Assembly (NCBI GenBank): GCA_963668325.1
Contig: OY764222.1
Span: forward strand, 3,038,001-3,102,000
Reading direction: 5' to 3'
Length of the DNA: 64,000 nt
Source: MPNP01 sp963668325
GTDB lineage: Bacteria > Pseudomonadota > Alphaproteobacteria > Rhodobacterales > Rhodobacteraceae
The position numbers and the translations under genes are program-made. The notes under the pieces were generated by a model that was not told the origin of the DNA, made no database searches, and worked only from the letters and a program-made list of their open reading frames with translations. This document shows positions 53,887-63,615 of this stretch, in pieces; within the stretch, counting starts at the first letter, position 1, and every line of letters starts with the position of its first letter.

Positions 53887-53946
53887 AAGTCAATATATCA
53901 ACTCTGCCATATATTAAATGGCTCGACATGGGACATATATACAATT

Positions 53947-54489
53947 TTAACCATAGGGAATTTCATCAGGTTGAGACGATACCTCATAAAGGTTTTGAAT
54001 ATATTCCGCTTCTGATCTTCTACATATAAGAAACCATTTTGTATCTGATTCAAACCAGAAAGCTACGGCCACCTGGCCAAATCTGGTCCGTCGGAATACA
54101 CCCTTCTTCATTTTATCCCTGTTTAGGTCTGCAGGGGTATTCTTCGCTAGTACTTCCCGAATGAAATTACCCTCAATTTCGAAAACGGCTCTTAAATCAC
54201 TAATATCCCAGATTAGGGTATCTTCATCCCCTATCTTTTTGACAAGGGTTTCGACCAGGTCCTTTGCCTTTTTCAAAGGGACAAACAACAATAATTCATC
54301 AGGTGACATCCAGGCAACAGACAATTGCCCCTCCGAGTTAATTTTACCCCTTATTGGTACCTTCACCCTAGTGACTTCGTAAAGGGCATTTTGGAGAGTT
54401 TTGGACTTGAGATCACCACGAAATAAAATCATCCCAATATTTTTTACCATTTTGAGTTTGGGTGAATCCCCGATAGTTGAACCAGCCAT
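53947..54489 (-). CDS. soxG: Sarcosine oxidase, gamma subunit
   Basis: 180 residues. Last gene of soxBDAG; ATG 54489 directly follows the soxA TAA. It shows LSVAWMSPDELLLFVP, TLIWDISDLRAVFEIEGNFIREVLAKNTPADL (split here) and FRRTRFGQVAVAFW, the pattern of SoxG. A GcvT-like small subunit of the heterotetramer. The 3' end lies about 140 bases from the brnT promoter region. Confidence 0.9.
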   Translation of the reverse strand: MAGSTIGDSPKLKMVKNIGMILFRGDLKSKTLQNALYEVTRVKVPIRGKINSEGQLSVAWMSPDELLLFVPLKKAKDLVETLVKKIGDEDTLIWDISDLRAVFEIEGNFIREVLAKNTPADLNRDKMKKGVFRRTRFGQVAVAFWFESDTKWFLICRRSEAEYIQNLYEVSSQPDEIPYG

Positions 54490-57400
54490 TTAAGTTGCTT
54501 CCCCGACAGGACCGTAGGCCACAGGGCTGACGATCTTGGCTTTGATCATTTTGTTGCCACTATTGAACTTCAAAACTTCTCCCATTCTTTCAGATCCCCT
54601 CTTGACCAGTCCCATGGCAATAGGTCGCTTTAAGATAGGTGAATAGTATGTCGAAGTCACTCGACCTTCCATAATTGGATGGCCAAACTCATTATTTTCA
54701 TCAAGTTGGGCATATACACCATGTGGTAAAGGTTCATCAGTGTCCAACACCTCCAACCCCACTAGCTTCCAACGATCAGGATCAGTCAAAAATGATCTTT
54801 GCTGACCTCTTTTACCAAGATAATCTTCCTTTTTCTTCGATATCGCCCAATCCAAACCTAGGTCCTGGGGAATAATGGTGCCGTCAGTTTCATCTCCAAT
54901 CATGATGAACCCCTTTTCAGCCCTGAGCACATGGAGAGCTTCAGTACCATAGGGTTCAATGGAGAATTCTGCACCAGCCTCATAGATCTTTTCCCAAAGC
55001 CCCAATCCCTCAGAGGCCCTAATTGAAATCTCATACGAAATCTCACCGGAAAATGATATCCTGTAGACTTGAACCTCATGTCCTGCTAGTTGGCCACTTT
55101 TCCAGGCCATAAAGGGTAATTCATCCTCACTTAAATCCATCCCGCCAAGTTTTTCCAATACTTTTCCTGCTTCAGGTCCAGCGACACCGATTTGAACATA
55201 CTGATCAGTAACATTGGCAGTAAAAACTCGCCAATCCCACCATTCACACTGAAGCCAATCTTCAAGCCAGCCATGAATATGGTCAGCTCCACCAGTCGTT
55301 GTATGACATAAAAAGGTGGTTTCATCCAATCTGGCAACGACACCATCGTCCATCAAGAACCCATTTTCATCACACATTAAGCCATATCTGCAACGGCCAG
55401 GCTTTAGTGTACTGATGGCATTGGTGTAAATCAGATCCAGGAATTTTGCAGCATCTTTTCCTTTAACCAAAATTTTTCCCAAAGTAGTTGCATCAAGCAT
55501 ACCTACTGTTGTCCTGACTCTGAGGGCTTCACGGTTAACAGCATTTTCTACTGATTCCCCTTCCAACTGATAGCAATAAGGCCTACGCCAATCAGAAACC
55601 GGTTCCCAATAAGCATTTTTTGCTTCATGCCAGGAATCAATTGGAGTTTTTCTTGTGGGTTTGAACAACTCTTGCTTGGCCGAGCCAGCTATTGCCCCCA
55701 AGGGAATGGGCGAGTAAGGTGGTCGGAAAGTAGTCGTTCCGACTTTTTCCATTGGAATACCGAGAATTTGAGAAACCAGGGCAATACCATTGACGTTTGA
55801 GGTTTTACCCTGATCTGTGGCCATGCCAAGTGTCGTATACCTTTTGGAATGCTCAATACTTTCAAACCCTTCTAGGAGAGCCAAATCAATATCTGAGACC
55901 TTGACATCGTTTTGGAAATCAACCCATGCTTTCATTCGCTTGGCTGGCTTCATACCAAAGGGAACCAACCAGGTTCCATTACATCTTTCTTCGGTAATCT
56001 CTCTGGTTCGGGGCAGCTCTATATCTGGTAAATCCTTCCCAAATTCTTTTGCCACAAAATTGACAGTATTCTGAACTTGGATGGGGATTTCATGTAATTG
56101 CAAGTACCCATTGGCCGAACCAATCGGAAAGATATTCTGTTTACCCTTACTATCTATCGGTGGACGCTGCCAGTCAGGAACAAACATTGCCCTGGACTCA
56201 TCCCATTTAAGCTTACCATTGCAATGTGACCATAAATGCACAGTTGGCGACCATCCTCCTGAGACAGCGATGGCTTCACAACCAATTTTTTCTAAAGAAG
56301 TGCCTTCCCCTACCTGTGAACACATTTCCAATCCAGCAACACTTTTCTTACCTATCACATCACCAATGCCCCGAGCAGGTTCGACCCTAATCCCAAGCTT
56401 TTGGGCCCTGGTTGGCAAGGTTCCTCTAATTTCATTCCTTGTATCCAGAATTAGAGGTACTGAAAGTCCTACTTCCGTTAAGGCGATGGCTGTCTTATAA
56501 GCATCATCATTATTGGTAATTATGGCAGTTCGATCCCCGGAAGATACACCAAAATTAAGCAGATAATCTCTGACACCGGAAGCCAACCTAACACCCGGAA
56601 TATCGTTCCCGGTGAAACAAAGAGGTCTTTCAATTGCACCTGTGGCAAGGATGATCCTTTTCGCCCTGATCTTCCACAATCTATGTTTTAGAAACCCAGT
56701 ATTTCCTACGGTTTTTGGTAGCCTCTCATTCGCAATTACAAAGCCATGATCATAAATGCCTGAAACCGAAGTTCGTGAACGGATGGTGACATTTTGCATG
56801 GCAGAAAGTTCTTCCAAAGTAGAATCCAACCATTCTTCAGATGTCTCCTTTCCAAATTCCTTATGGTCCTGAACCAACCTTCCGCCAAGGTTCGAGGACT
56901 GTTCGAGAACAAGTATTTTTAAACCGGTATTTGCCAGCATTTTAGTTGCAAGCAAACCCGCAACACCGCCACCGACAACAAGTAGGTCAATATGGGTATA
57001 AAAATGTTCATAATGATCAATATCACTCTCCGTTGGAGGTTGTCCCAAGCCAGCTGATTGTCTAATTGCGGGTTCAAAAACATGCTTCCAGGCTTGCTTT
57101 GGGGCCATAAATGTTTTGTAATAAAACCCTGCCGGGATAAAGTTAGAAGCCAGGTTGGCCACACTTCCCAAATCAGTTTCCAAACTAGGCCAATGATTTT
57201 GACTGTGTACCTCCAAACCTTCGGTAAGTTCTGTAGTCGTTCCTACCTGGTTGGGTTCTCTTTCTTTACCCTTACCAATGGTAAAGAGAGCATTGGGCTC
57301 TTCTGGACCACTTGCAAAAATACCACGTGGTCTATGGTATTTGAAACTTCGACCAACAAGCTGCTGGTCATTTGCCAGTAACGCCGAGGCAATCGTATCC

Positions 57401-57495
57401 CCATGGTATCCTTTTAATATCTTACCATTAAATTTGAAGGAAAGCACTTTACTTCGATCAATAAATCTACCACCGGAGGGGAGACGAACACTCAT
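54490..57495 (-). CDS. soxA: Sarcosine oxidase, alpha subunit
   Basis: 1001 residues. The N-terminal ferredoxin-like part is FKFNGKILKGYHGDTIASALL; then comes a dinucleotide site DLLVVGGGVAGLLATKML binding NAD+, a second GLEMCSQVGEG region, and a C-terminal GcvT/aminomethyltransferase domain from about 610 (REALRVRTTVGMLDATTLGKI, GRCRYGLMCDENGFLMDDGVV) that passes the one-carbon unit to tetrahydrofolate. ATG 57495 overlaps the soxD stop (ATGA). Full length for the family. Confidence 0.96.
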   Translation of the reverse strand: MSVRLPSGGRFIDRSKVLSFKFNGKILKGYHGDTIASALLANDQQLVGRSFKYHRPRGIFASGPEEPNALFTIGKGKEREPNQVGTTTELTEGLEVHSQNHWPSLETDLGSVANLASNFIPAGFYYKTFMAPKQAWKHVFEPAIRQSAGLGQPPTESDIDHYEHFYTHIDLLVVGGGVAGLLATKMLANTGLKILVLEQSSNLGGRLVQDHKEFGKETSEEWLDSTLEELSAMQNVTIRSRTSVSGIYDHGFVIANERLPKTVGNTGFLKHRLWKIRAKRIILATGAIERPLCFTGNDIPGVRLASGVRDYLLNFGVSSGDRTAIITNNDDAYKTAIALTEVGLSVPLILDTRNEIRGTLPTRAQKLGIRVEPARGIGDVIGKKSVAGLEMCSQVGEGTSLEKIGCEAIAVSGGWSPTVHLWSHCNGKLKWDESRAMFVPDWQRPPIDSKGKQNIFPIGSANGYLQLHEIPIQVQNTVNFVAKEFGKDLPDIELPRTREITEERCNGTWLVPFGMKPAKRMKAWVDFQNDVKVSDIDLALLEGFESIEHSKRYTTLGMATDQGKTSNVNGIALVSQILGIPMEKVGTTTFRPPYSPIPLGAIAGSAKQELFKPTRKTPIDSWHEAKNAYWEPVSDWRRPYCYQLEGESVENAVNREALRVRTTVGMLDATTLGKILVKGKDAAKFLDLIYTNAISTLKPGRCRYGLMCDENGFLMDDGVVARLDETTFLCHTTTGGADHIHGWLEDWLQCEWWDWRVFTANVTDQYVQIGVAGPEAGKVLEKLGGMDLSEDELPFMAWKSGQLAGHEVQVYRISFSGEISYEISIRASEGLGLWEKIYEAGAEFSIEPYGTEALHVLRAEKGFIMIGDETDGTIIPQDLGLDWAISKKKEDYLGKRGQQRSFLTDPDRWKLVGLEVLDTDEPLPHGVYAQLDENNEFGHPIMEGRVTSTYYSPILKRPIAMGLVKRGSERMGEVLKFNSGNKMIKAKIVSPVAYGPVGEAT

Positions 57496-57842
57496 GAGAC
57501 CTTCTCCCCTTTAACTGTTTCCAGATTTTTTTCCTGAACTGCTCTTCGGGTATTAATTTCCTGTATTATTCGAGGAGGAGGTTTATAAGTCTGGGCAGGA
57601 TAGGTACCGAATTCCTCCTGGGTTACTGTACAGCGGGCGGCATGAAACCATTTTCCACACCCCATGGCGTGTCGCCATCTTTCAAAAATTATTCCCTTTG
57701 GGTTATTGCGGAGGAAAAGATAGTCCTCAAAATCTTCATCTGTGGAATCTGGCCCTTCCCTTTTCACATGTGCTTCTCCCCCTGAAACCAATTCGGTTTC
57801 ATCCGCTTCAATGCCGCAATAGGGACAAACTAATTTTAACAC
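57492..57842 (-). CDS. soxD: Sarcosine oxidase, delta subunit
   Basis: 116 residues from GTG 57842 with AAAGG 6 bases upstream. The N-terminal zinc site uses CPYCGIEAD, then FEDYLFLRNNPKGIIFERWRHAMGCGKWFHAARCTVT (split here), the SoxD signature with further cysteines and His. Zinc-binding small subunit. It overlaps soxA by 4 bases. Confidence 0.95.
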   Translation of the reverse strand: MLKLVCPYCGIEADETELVSGGEAHVKREGPDSTDEDFEDYLFLRNNPKGIIFERWRHAMGCGKWFHAARCTVTQEEFGTYPAQTYKPPPRIIQEINTRRAVQEKNLETVKGEKVS

Positions 57843-57893
57843 CTTGAAGCCTTTGTCATTTCAGAAAAACCATCATTGCTATAATTCATCGGT

Positions 57894-59141
57894 CTAGTGA
57901 GCCACCCCGGCAGCAACACTCTCATCTATAAACCTTCCCTCCTTGAATCTGTCCAAACCAAAGGGGCTGGCTAATACCCCCGGTTCTCCTTTGGCAATCA
58001 ATTCAGCCATAGCCCAACCAGAACCAGGAATTGATTTGAATCCTCCAGTGCCCCAACCGCAATTAATAAAAATATTATCTATTGGCGTTTTTGAAATAAT
58101 GGGCGACCTGTCGCCAGTCATATCCACAATACCTCCCCATTGACGCAACATTTTCAGGCGAGAAATTACTGGAAACATCTCGACCAAGGCACGGACGGTA
58201 TTTTCTATATGGGTAAAAGAACCCCTTTGCGAATAATTGTTAAACTGGTCGGCACCGCCCCCGATAACCATTTCACCTTTATCTGACTGGCTGATATATC
58301 CATGCACGGTATTAGCCATAACAACAACATCAAGACATGGTTTTACTGGTTCAGAAACCAGGGCTTGCAAGGCCACAGATTCTATCGGCAAACGAAAGCC
58401 AGCCTTTTCGGCGAGAACGCCTGAATGGCCGGCTACAATCATACCCAATTTATTGCACTTGATTTTTCCTTTGGATGATTCAATTTCCAAGGTACCGTTG
58501 TTTTGAGGATTGATTCCGGTTACTTCACATTGCTGGACAATATTCATGCCCATTTCTGAACATGCCCGAGCATAACCCCAAGCTACTGCATCATGTCTGG
58601 CAGTTCCTCCACGTGGTTGCCATAAAGCGCCAAGAATAGGATATCTGGGGCAATCAATATTGATGATTTTGCAAAGTTCTTTGACTCGGGTTGGTAAGAT
58701 ATATTCTGTCTTTATCCCTTGAATGACATTGGCAGAATTTATCCTTTGATAGCCCCTGGCTTCATGGTGGGTCTGAGCAAGCATCATTACCCCCCTGGGA
58801 CTGAACATAATATTATAGTTTAAATCCTGGCTTAATGTTTCATAAAGACTTCGTGCCTTTTCATAGATTGCCGCGGAAGGATCCTGAAGGTAATTTGACC
58901 TGATAATGGTCGTATTCCTTCCAGTATTACCACCTCCCAGCCAGCCTTTTTCCAGAATGGCCACATTAGTAATGCCGTGATTTTTGCCTAGGTAATAGGC
59001 TGTTGCCAAACCATGCCCACCCGCTCCGACAATAACTACGTCATAACTACCTTTGGGTTCGGGCGATTTCCAAGCCCTTTCCCATCCGGAATGATAATTC
59101 AGGGACTGTCTGACAAGGGAAAATAGAGAATATTTCTTCAA
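57894..59141 (-). CDS. soxB: Sarcosine oxidase, beta subunit
   Basis: 415-residue DAO-type flavoprotein that oxidises sarcosine to glycine. It has the FAD motif YDVVIVGAGGHGLATAYYLGK, GWLGGGNTGRNTTIIRSNYL with the covalent-flavin region, and a C-terminal NCGWGTGGFKSIPGSGWAMAELIA. TTG 59141 is the only suitable start (LKKYSLFSLVRQ matches relatives). First gene of soxBDAG; sarcosine comes from glycine betaine or creatine. Confidence 0.95.
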   Translation of the reverse strand: MKKYSLFSLVRQSLNYHSGWERAWKSPEPKGSYDVVIVGAGGHGLATAYYLGKNHGITNVAILEKGWLGGGNTGRNTTIIRSNYLQDPSAAIYEKARSLYETLSQDLNYNIMFSPRGVMMLAQTHHEARGYQRINSANVIQGIKTEYILPTRVKELCKIINIDCPRYPILGALWQPRGGTARHDAVAWGYARACSEMGMNIVQQCEVTGINPQNNGTLEIESSKGKIKCNKLGMIVAGHSGVLAEKAGFRLPIESVALQALVSEPVKPCLDVVVMANTVHGYISQSDKGEMVIGGGADQFNNYSQRGSFTHIENTVRALVEMFPVISRLKMLRQWGGIVDMTGDRSPIISKTPIDNIFINCGWGTGGFKSIPGSGWAMAELIAKGEPGVLASPFGLDRFKEGRFIDESVAAGVAH

Positions 59142-59411
59142 AATGCAGCCATGGGAAAATTAACTTAACTTAGAGGGGAATTTATTCCTAAAGTCATAAT
59201 TTACTAGATTAAATCTCAATATGGGAATGAGGTTCACACGTGGGTCACCAAAATCGACCACCGACACGATTACCATTAAGGGTACTTTATTGCCCTTTTT
59301 TAATAAAATTCGCCACCAATACATAAATTTTTAGGAGATTCTTATAAAAATAATAAATCGGGTATTATTAATGATCACTATACTTATCCGAAGAACCCCC
59401 TAAATTTGTTG
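59142..59411. other. Intergenic region between soxB and the vapBC-like pair
   Basis: 270 AT-rich bases. An AAGGG / CCCTT hairpin followed by T (59278-59300) points rightward, but no rightward gene ends here. The soxB promoter is expected in this stretch; no operator was recognised. Confidence 0.35.
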
Positions 59412-59789
59412 CTATCTGATAACAATAACATCCAGCCCCTCATGTTTGATATCAGCCCATATTCTATCAGCGGTGAGTGCAGATTGTGATTGTAAGATGG
59501 CTGTAGCTAAGCAAATACGATCACCCAAACTCAGGCCAAATGCGCGTGTCAACCTGGTTAGCGACCCAGCCAAAAATGCTATGTCCTCATCAACAGTTAT
59601 TATGTCCAAATTTAATTCCTTGAGAGTTGAGATTGCATCCATTTCAGGTATGCCAAACTGGATTAGCTTAGTCATAACTTCGCTCAAATTCACAGCACTG
59701 ATAGAAAATGGTTCGAGTGTAGCAACTACTTCGCTAGCACCAGGCTCATTCTGTAAAACCGCAAGGAGTGCTGAAGAGTCTAATATCAT
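59412..59789 (-). CDS. vapC: PIN-domain toxin (VapC family)
   Basis: 125 residues. PIN-fold acidic residues are visible: ILDSSALLAVLQNEPG (first Asp), the Glu in NLSEVMTKL, and LGDRICLATAILQ with the third Asp. VapC toxins are RNases cleaving tRNA or rRNA. ATG 59789 lies 2 bases after the antitoxin stop. No frameshift or missing acidic residue. Confidence 0.88.
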   Translation of the reverse strand: MILDSSALLAVLQNEPGASEVVATLEPFSISAVNLSEVMTKLIQFGIPEMDAISTLKELNLDIITVDEDIAFLAGSLTRLTRAFGLSLGDRICLATAILQSQSALTADRIWADIKHEGLDVIVIR

Positions 59790-59791
59790 CG

Positions 59792-60055
59792 CTAATTTTC
59801 CACCATGTTTTCCCTGTCAGCTTCAACCCGTCGGTCAGCTATAAGATCCTCAGCCATTGATTTCTTTCCATCCAGAAAGGGCTTCAGACGTTCCTGTGCA
59901 CTCTGGATAACTTTTTCCATGGGTCTAACTCGAAGCTCTCCATTTACACTCTCCAGTAATACAACTTTGCCATCAGTAATCCCGGTTTCCTTACGAAGCC
60001 GAGTTGGTACGACAAGACGACCGTTGGTTCCTACCTTTACACGTACAGTACTCAT
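59792..60055 (-). CDS. vapB: AbrB/MazE-type antitoxin (VapB-like)
   Basis: 87 residues. The N-terminal swapped-hairpin domain reads VRVKVGTNGRLVVPTRLRKETGITDGKVVLLE (split here), the SpoVT-AbrB pattern, and the C-terminal helix binds the toxin. ATG 60055 has AGGAGAAC upstream. First gene of the pair, likely autoregulated. Confidence 0.85.
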   Translation of the reverse strand: MSTVRVKVGTNGRLVVPTRLRKETGITDGKVVLLESVNGELRVRPMEKVIQSAQERLKPFLDGKKSMAEDLIADRRVEADRENMVEN

Positions 60056-60463
60056 TATTGATTGTTCTCCTGATTTTTTTATCCCAAATTTGGATAGTTT
60101 TTATAATTTGGGAAAAATCTTTATATGGTAAGATTAAATTTAATGGCAAATTTGTTGAATTGCCAGAATTATAATCAAAACCAATGGGGAGTAATTGCTA
60201 GTGCTATGTTTAAATTCAAAATTAAATTTCCTTTAAAGATAGGTCGAACTGGAAAATCTTTTTGATACGTTATTCAAGAACACAGCACTTATCGAGCAAT
60301 TATCAGTTCAAGTTTTGTCTGAAAATATAGCCTAGAGGACAAGTGTTTTTGAATTATTGGTCTATTTCAATCTATAATGATAATCACTTGTTTTTAGCCA
60401 CCTTAGTATCGAACCACCATTTTTTATGGTTGAATAGCTAACTTTTTAACTCAAATCAAATAG
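60056..60463. other. Divergent intergenic region
   Basis: About 400 AT-rich bases between vapB and ccmI, presumably with promoters of both. No gene, repeat or RNA was recognised. Confidence 0.4.
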
Positions 60464-61390
60464 ATGGAAATTTGGTTCCCGGGAATATTACTATCTGCAA
60501 TTGCATCTGTGGTGATTGTCTTGATCCTACTCAGGCAAAAACCTGGCAAAGTTGAAAAGAATCTAGAAATCCAGGTTTTTAACCAGCGATTGGAGGATAT
60601 TGAACGTCAGCACAAGGAAGGATTGATTTCTTCGAATGAATTGGCTCAAGCTAAAACCGAGTTAGGGAGAAAAATACTTAACTCCGACAAAAAGTTCCAA
60701 AATTCGACAATTGAGCAGAATTTACAATCTGGTCGCCATACCTTTATACTTGCAACTATAGTCTTTTTAACTTTGGTCGTAGGATCCCAACTCATTCACA
60801 ACTATCTCGGCAGTCCGGGATATTCCGATCAACCAATCAAAAAAAGAATTGACGTATCCCAAGCATTGAAAGAAAACCGCTTAAGCCATGACGAGTACTT
60901 AAACACACTTGGTGATATTGCCGAAGAGGAAAAGGAGTTTTTGGATACAATCAAGAGATTGGAACAGGTAAAATCCCAAAGCCAAGAGGATTATCAAAAC
61001 TTATTGCGCATCCTCATTCAAACGAGTTTGGTTGAGGAAAAACTTTATTTGGCTTCTCAACTGTATAATCACCTTGTTTCGTTTTTGGGTGAAAAAGTTT
61101 CACTTGATGATCTGATTTCCCAAGTTGAGTTAATGATCTACTCAGCTCAGCTTTACGTCTCACCCGAAACTGAAATTGTTATTTTGGATATTCTTGATCG
61201 TGACCCAAAAAATCTACAAGCCAGGTTTTATCTGGGATTGATGTATGAACAAGTTGCCAGACCAGACTTAGCCTTTGAAATTTGGAGTGCTATTTTAGTT
61301 GACAATACTGACTCTGAAAGTCCATTGGTTGATTATATTAAATCCAATATTGGTGAGATTGCTCAACAAGCTGGAATTAATCTTCTTTAA
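60464..61390 (+). CDS. ccmI: Cytochrome c-type biogenesis protein CcmI
   Basis: 308 residues. It has two membrane helices, about 4-24 (WFPGILLSAIASVVIVLILL) and 94-112 (FILATIVFLTLVVGS), with VFNQRLEDIERQHKEGLISSNELAQAKTEL between them, the CcmI/CycH cytoplasmic segment. The periplasmic part has TPR-like helices (NLQARFYLGLMYEQVARPDLAFEIWSAIL, split here) that hold apocytochrome c. The other ccm genes are not here. Confidence 0.85.
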   Translation: MEIWFPGILLSAIASVVIVLILLRQKPGKVEKNLEIQVFNQRLEDIERQHKEGLISSNELAQAKTELGRKILNSDKKFQNSTIEQNLQSGRHTFILATIVFLTLVVGSQLIHNYLGSPGYSDQPIKKRIDVSQALKENRLSHDEYLNTLGDIAEEEKEFLDTIKRLEQVKSQSQEDYQNLLRILIQTSLVEEKLYLASQLYNHLVSFLGEKVSLDDLISQVELMIYSAQLYVSPETEIVILDILDRDPKNLQARFYLGLMYEQVARPDLAFEIWSAILVDNTDSESPLVDYIKSNIGEIAQQAGINLL

Positions 61391-61420
61391 GAGTATCAGA
61401 AGAATTACAAAGGTTATTAA

Positions 61421-61942
61421 TTGGTTGTAACAAACAATAATTTATCTGAGAAGGGTGTCACTTCAAATACACCCTATTCCACGCCAGACGAATTTTTTAA
61501 ATCCCTCTTGCTTGGGAAGCCCCTCGCCGGTCTTGATCTTGGAACAAAAACGATCGGGTTGGCAATTTCTGATACCAAATTGATTGTAGCAACTCCGGTA
61601 GAAACCCTTCGCAGAACGAAGTTCAAGAAAGATTTGGAAAAACTGTTGGCCTTGGAAACTTACTGGGACCTGGGTGGTTATGTCCTCGGTTTACCTAGAA
61701 ATATGGATGGGTCAGAAGGACCCAGGTGTCAGTCAGTAAGGTCATTTGCTAGTAACCTGTGTCAATTTACCACCCTACCAATAACCTTTTGGGATGAAAG
61801 GCTTTCTACTGTTTCAGCCGAAAAATACCTATTGGAAACAGGAGCAAGCCGGAAAAAACGGGCCAAGAAGAAGGATAACTTTGCTGCCTCTATCATTCTT
61901 CAAACCGCATTGGATTATTTTAATAACAAAAGATCTCTGTAA
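61421..61942 (+). CDS. ruvX: Putative pre-16S rRNA nuclease / Holliday junction resolvase
   Basis: 173 residues of the YqgF family with RNase H-like fold. It has LAGLDLGTKTIGLAISD (first Asp), VLGLPRNMDGSEGPRCQSVRSFA, FWDERLSTVSAEKYL and KKDNFAASIILQTALDYF (last Asp). Start TTG 61421 follows AAGG. Its TAA overlaps the next ATG by one base. Confidence 0.93.
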   Translation: MVVTNNNLSEKGVTSNTPYSTPDEFFKSLLLGKPLAGLDLGTKTIGLAISDTKLIVATPVETLRRTKFKKDLEKLLALETYWDLGGYVLGLPRNMDGSEGPRCQSVRSFASNLCQFTTLPITFWDERLSTVSAEKYLLETGASRKKRAKKKDNFAASIILQTALDYFNNKRSL

Positions 61943-62193
61943 TGGCAAAGGATAGAGTATGGAAAAGAAAGGAACCTGACAGTCCTTGTCAGCAAATCTG
62001 CCTTATACATCCGGAGGCTAATATCTGCATTGGTTGTTATAGGACCCCTGAAGAGATCAGTGATTGGGCCTTGTTTGCTCCGGCAAAGCGAAAATCTTTG
62101 CTTAAAGAGCTTCCTCAAAGAAGCGGAGCGGTTAAAAGGCGAAGAGGGAAACGACAAAGAAACCGATATAAAAGGTCTCCGGGAACTCTATGA
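61942..62193 (+). CDS. DUF1289-domain protein
   Basis: 83 residues. The small domain has four cysteines and the family string SPCQQICLIHPEANICIGCYRTPEEISDW (split here: C-x3-C, CIGCYRT), likely a metal site. The C-terminus is strongly basic (KRRRGKRQRNRYKR). Function unknown; in alphaproteobacteria such genes are common near ruvX. Confidence 0.85.
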   Translation: MAKDRVWKRKEPDSPCQQICLIHPEANICIGCYRTPEEISDWALFAPAKRKSLLKELPQRSGAVKRRRGKRQRNRYKRSPGTL

Positions 62194-62338
62194 TGATAAA
62201 GCTAGATGCTAAGCCCTTACTAAACTAACCCATAAGTTCCCGACCTTGTTTTTTATTGTTAATTTCTTCAATCTTGGATAAAAGTATGTTTTAATCTATT
62301 ATTTCTACAAATTATGACAATAATTAAGGTTAAAACGG

Positions 62339-63612
62339 ATGTTAGTCGAATTTTCTGTTGAAAATTACAAGTCAATAAAAGATGAGGTGAAACTGAGTTT
62401 GGTTGCTAGTCCTGCCAAGGAGCATCGCGAAACTCATATCATTTCTCCAGAAATGTCTAGTGGGTTGAGAAACATCTCGCTTCTTCGCTCATCTGCTATT
62501 TTTGGTCCAAATGCCGCAGGAAAATCGAATTTGATTCGAGCACTTAGCACAATGCAGAAAATTATTTTACGTTCGGGTGGCCAGTTAGATGATCTTCCGG
62601 TAATTCCTTTTCGATTTTGTCAGGGTGTGAAAATAAGCCAACAACATTTGAACTGATTGGGATTATAAATCAGATGCAATTTCAATATGGGTTTTCTACA
62701 ACTAAAAATCTTGTGACAGACGAGTGGCTTTATGCTTGGCCGAAAGGTCGTTCACAAGAATGGTTTGTACGTTCGACCTCTAAGTCAGGAGAGGTAAAAT
62801 ACAAATTTGGTGGAAAACTTACTGGTGACAAAGAAGTGTGGAAGAGGGCTACAAGACCGAATTCATTGTTTCTATCAACTGCTATGACACTCAACAGTGA
62901 ACAATTAAAACCGATTTTTGAGTGGTTCAGTAAAATACTCCATGTCGGTGGAATTGGTGGCTGGGGGAGAGATTACTCAACAGTATGGTGTGAGGGTGAT
63001 CGTAAGAAAAAAATTGTGGAATTTATGCAATCTGCCGATTTTGCGATAGAAAATCTACGTATTACAAAAAAAGATTTCAATTTAGAAATGCTATCAAGTG
63101 ACATTCATTCTGACTTCAAAAACTTGTTTGCGGAGAAACTGTCTAATGCTGAATTAGCGGAATTGTATGTTTCACACCAAACGAATCATGGTCATACTGT
63201 AGAATTGAGCTTAAGTGACGAGTCGGATGGTACCCAAAAGATATTTGAATTTGCTGCTCCTTGGAATGATACACTCGAAAATGGGCATGTCATCGTCTAT
63301 GACGGATTGCATGAACATTTACATCCCGCTTTACATAGATATTTAATTAATCAATTTCATGACAAAAAAAGAAATACACAAAACGCTCAACTTATATTCA
63401 GTACACATGACACATCAGTATTGAGCCAGGAGATACTCCGGCGAGATCAAATTTGGTTCTGTGAACGCAATGCAAAACAAGAAACTGAATTATTTCCTCT
63501 AACCGATTTTAGTCCTCGTCGTGGATTTGAAAATCTAGAGCGATCTTACCTTGGTGGTCGCTATGGTGCACTTCCTTACCTTGGAATATTACAAAAGAAT
63601 TTAAGTGTTTGA
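62339..63612 (+). pseudogene. rloA: RloA-like AAA ATPase, frameshifted
   Basis: The reading frame splits at about 62630. The first part, 62339-62656, has Walker A FGPNAAGKSNLIRA; the second resumes at about 62632 in another phase with NKPTTFELIGI and continues to 63612 with LSDESDGTQK, YDGLHEHLHPALHRYLINQF and LIFSTHDTSVLSQE. One extra A in the run at 62630-62633 would restore one frame. The Walker B-like motif has DG where family members have DE. This is the RloA-type ATPase paired with RloB downstream. It may be a sequencing error, but the neighbour is also broken. Confidence 0.8.
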
Positions 63613-63615
63613 GAT

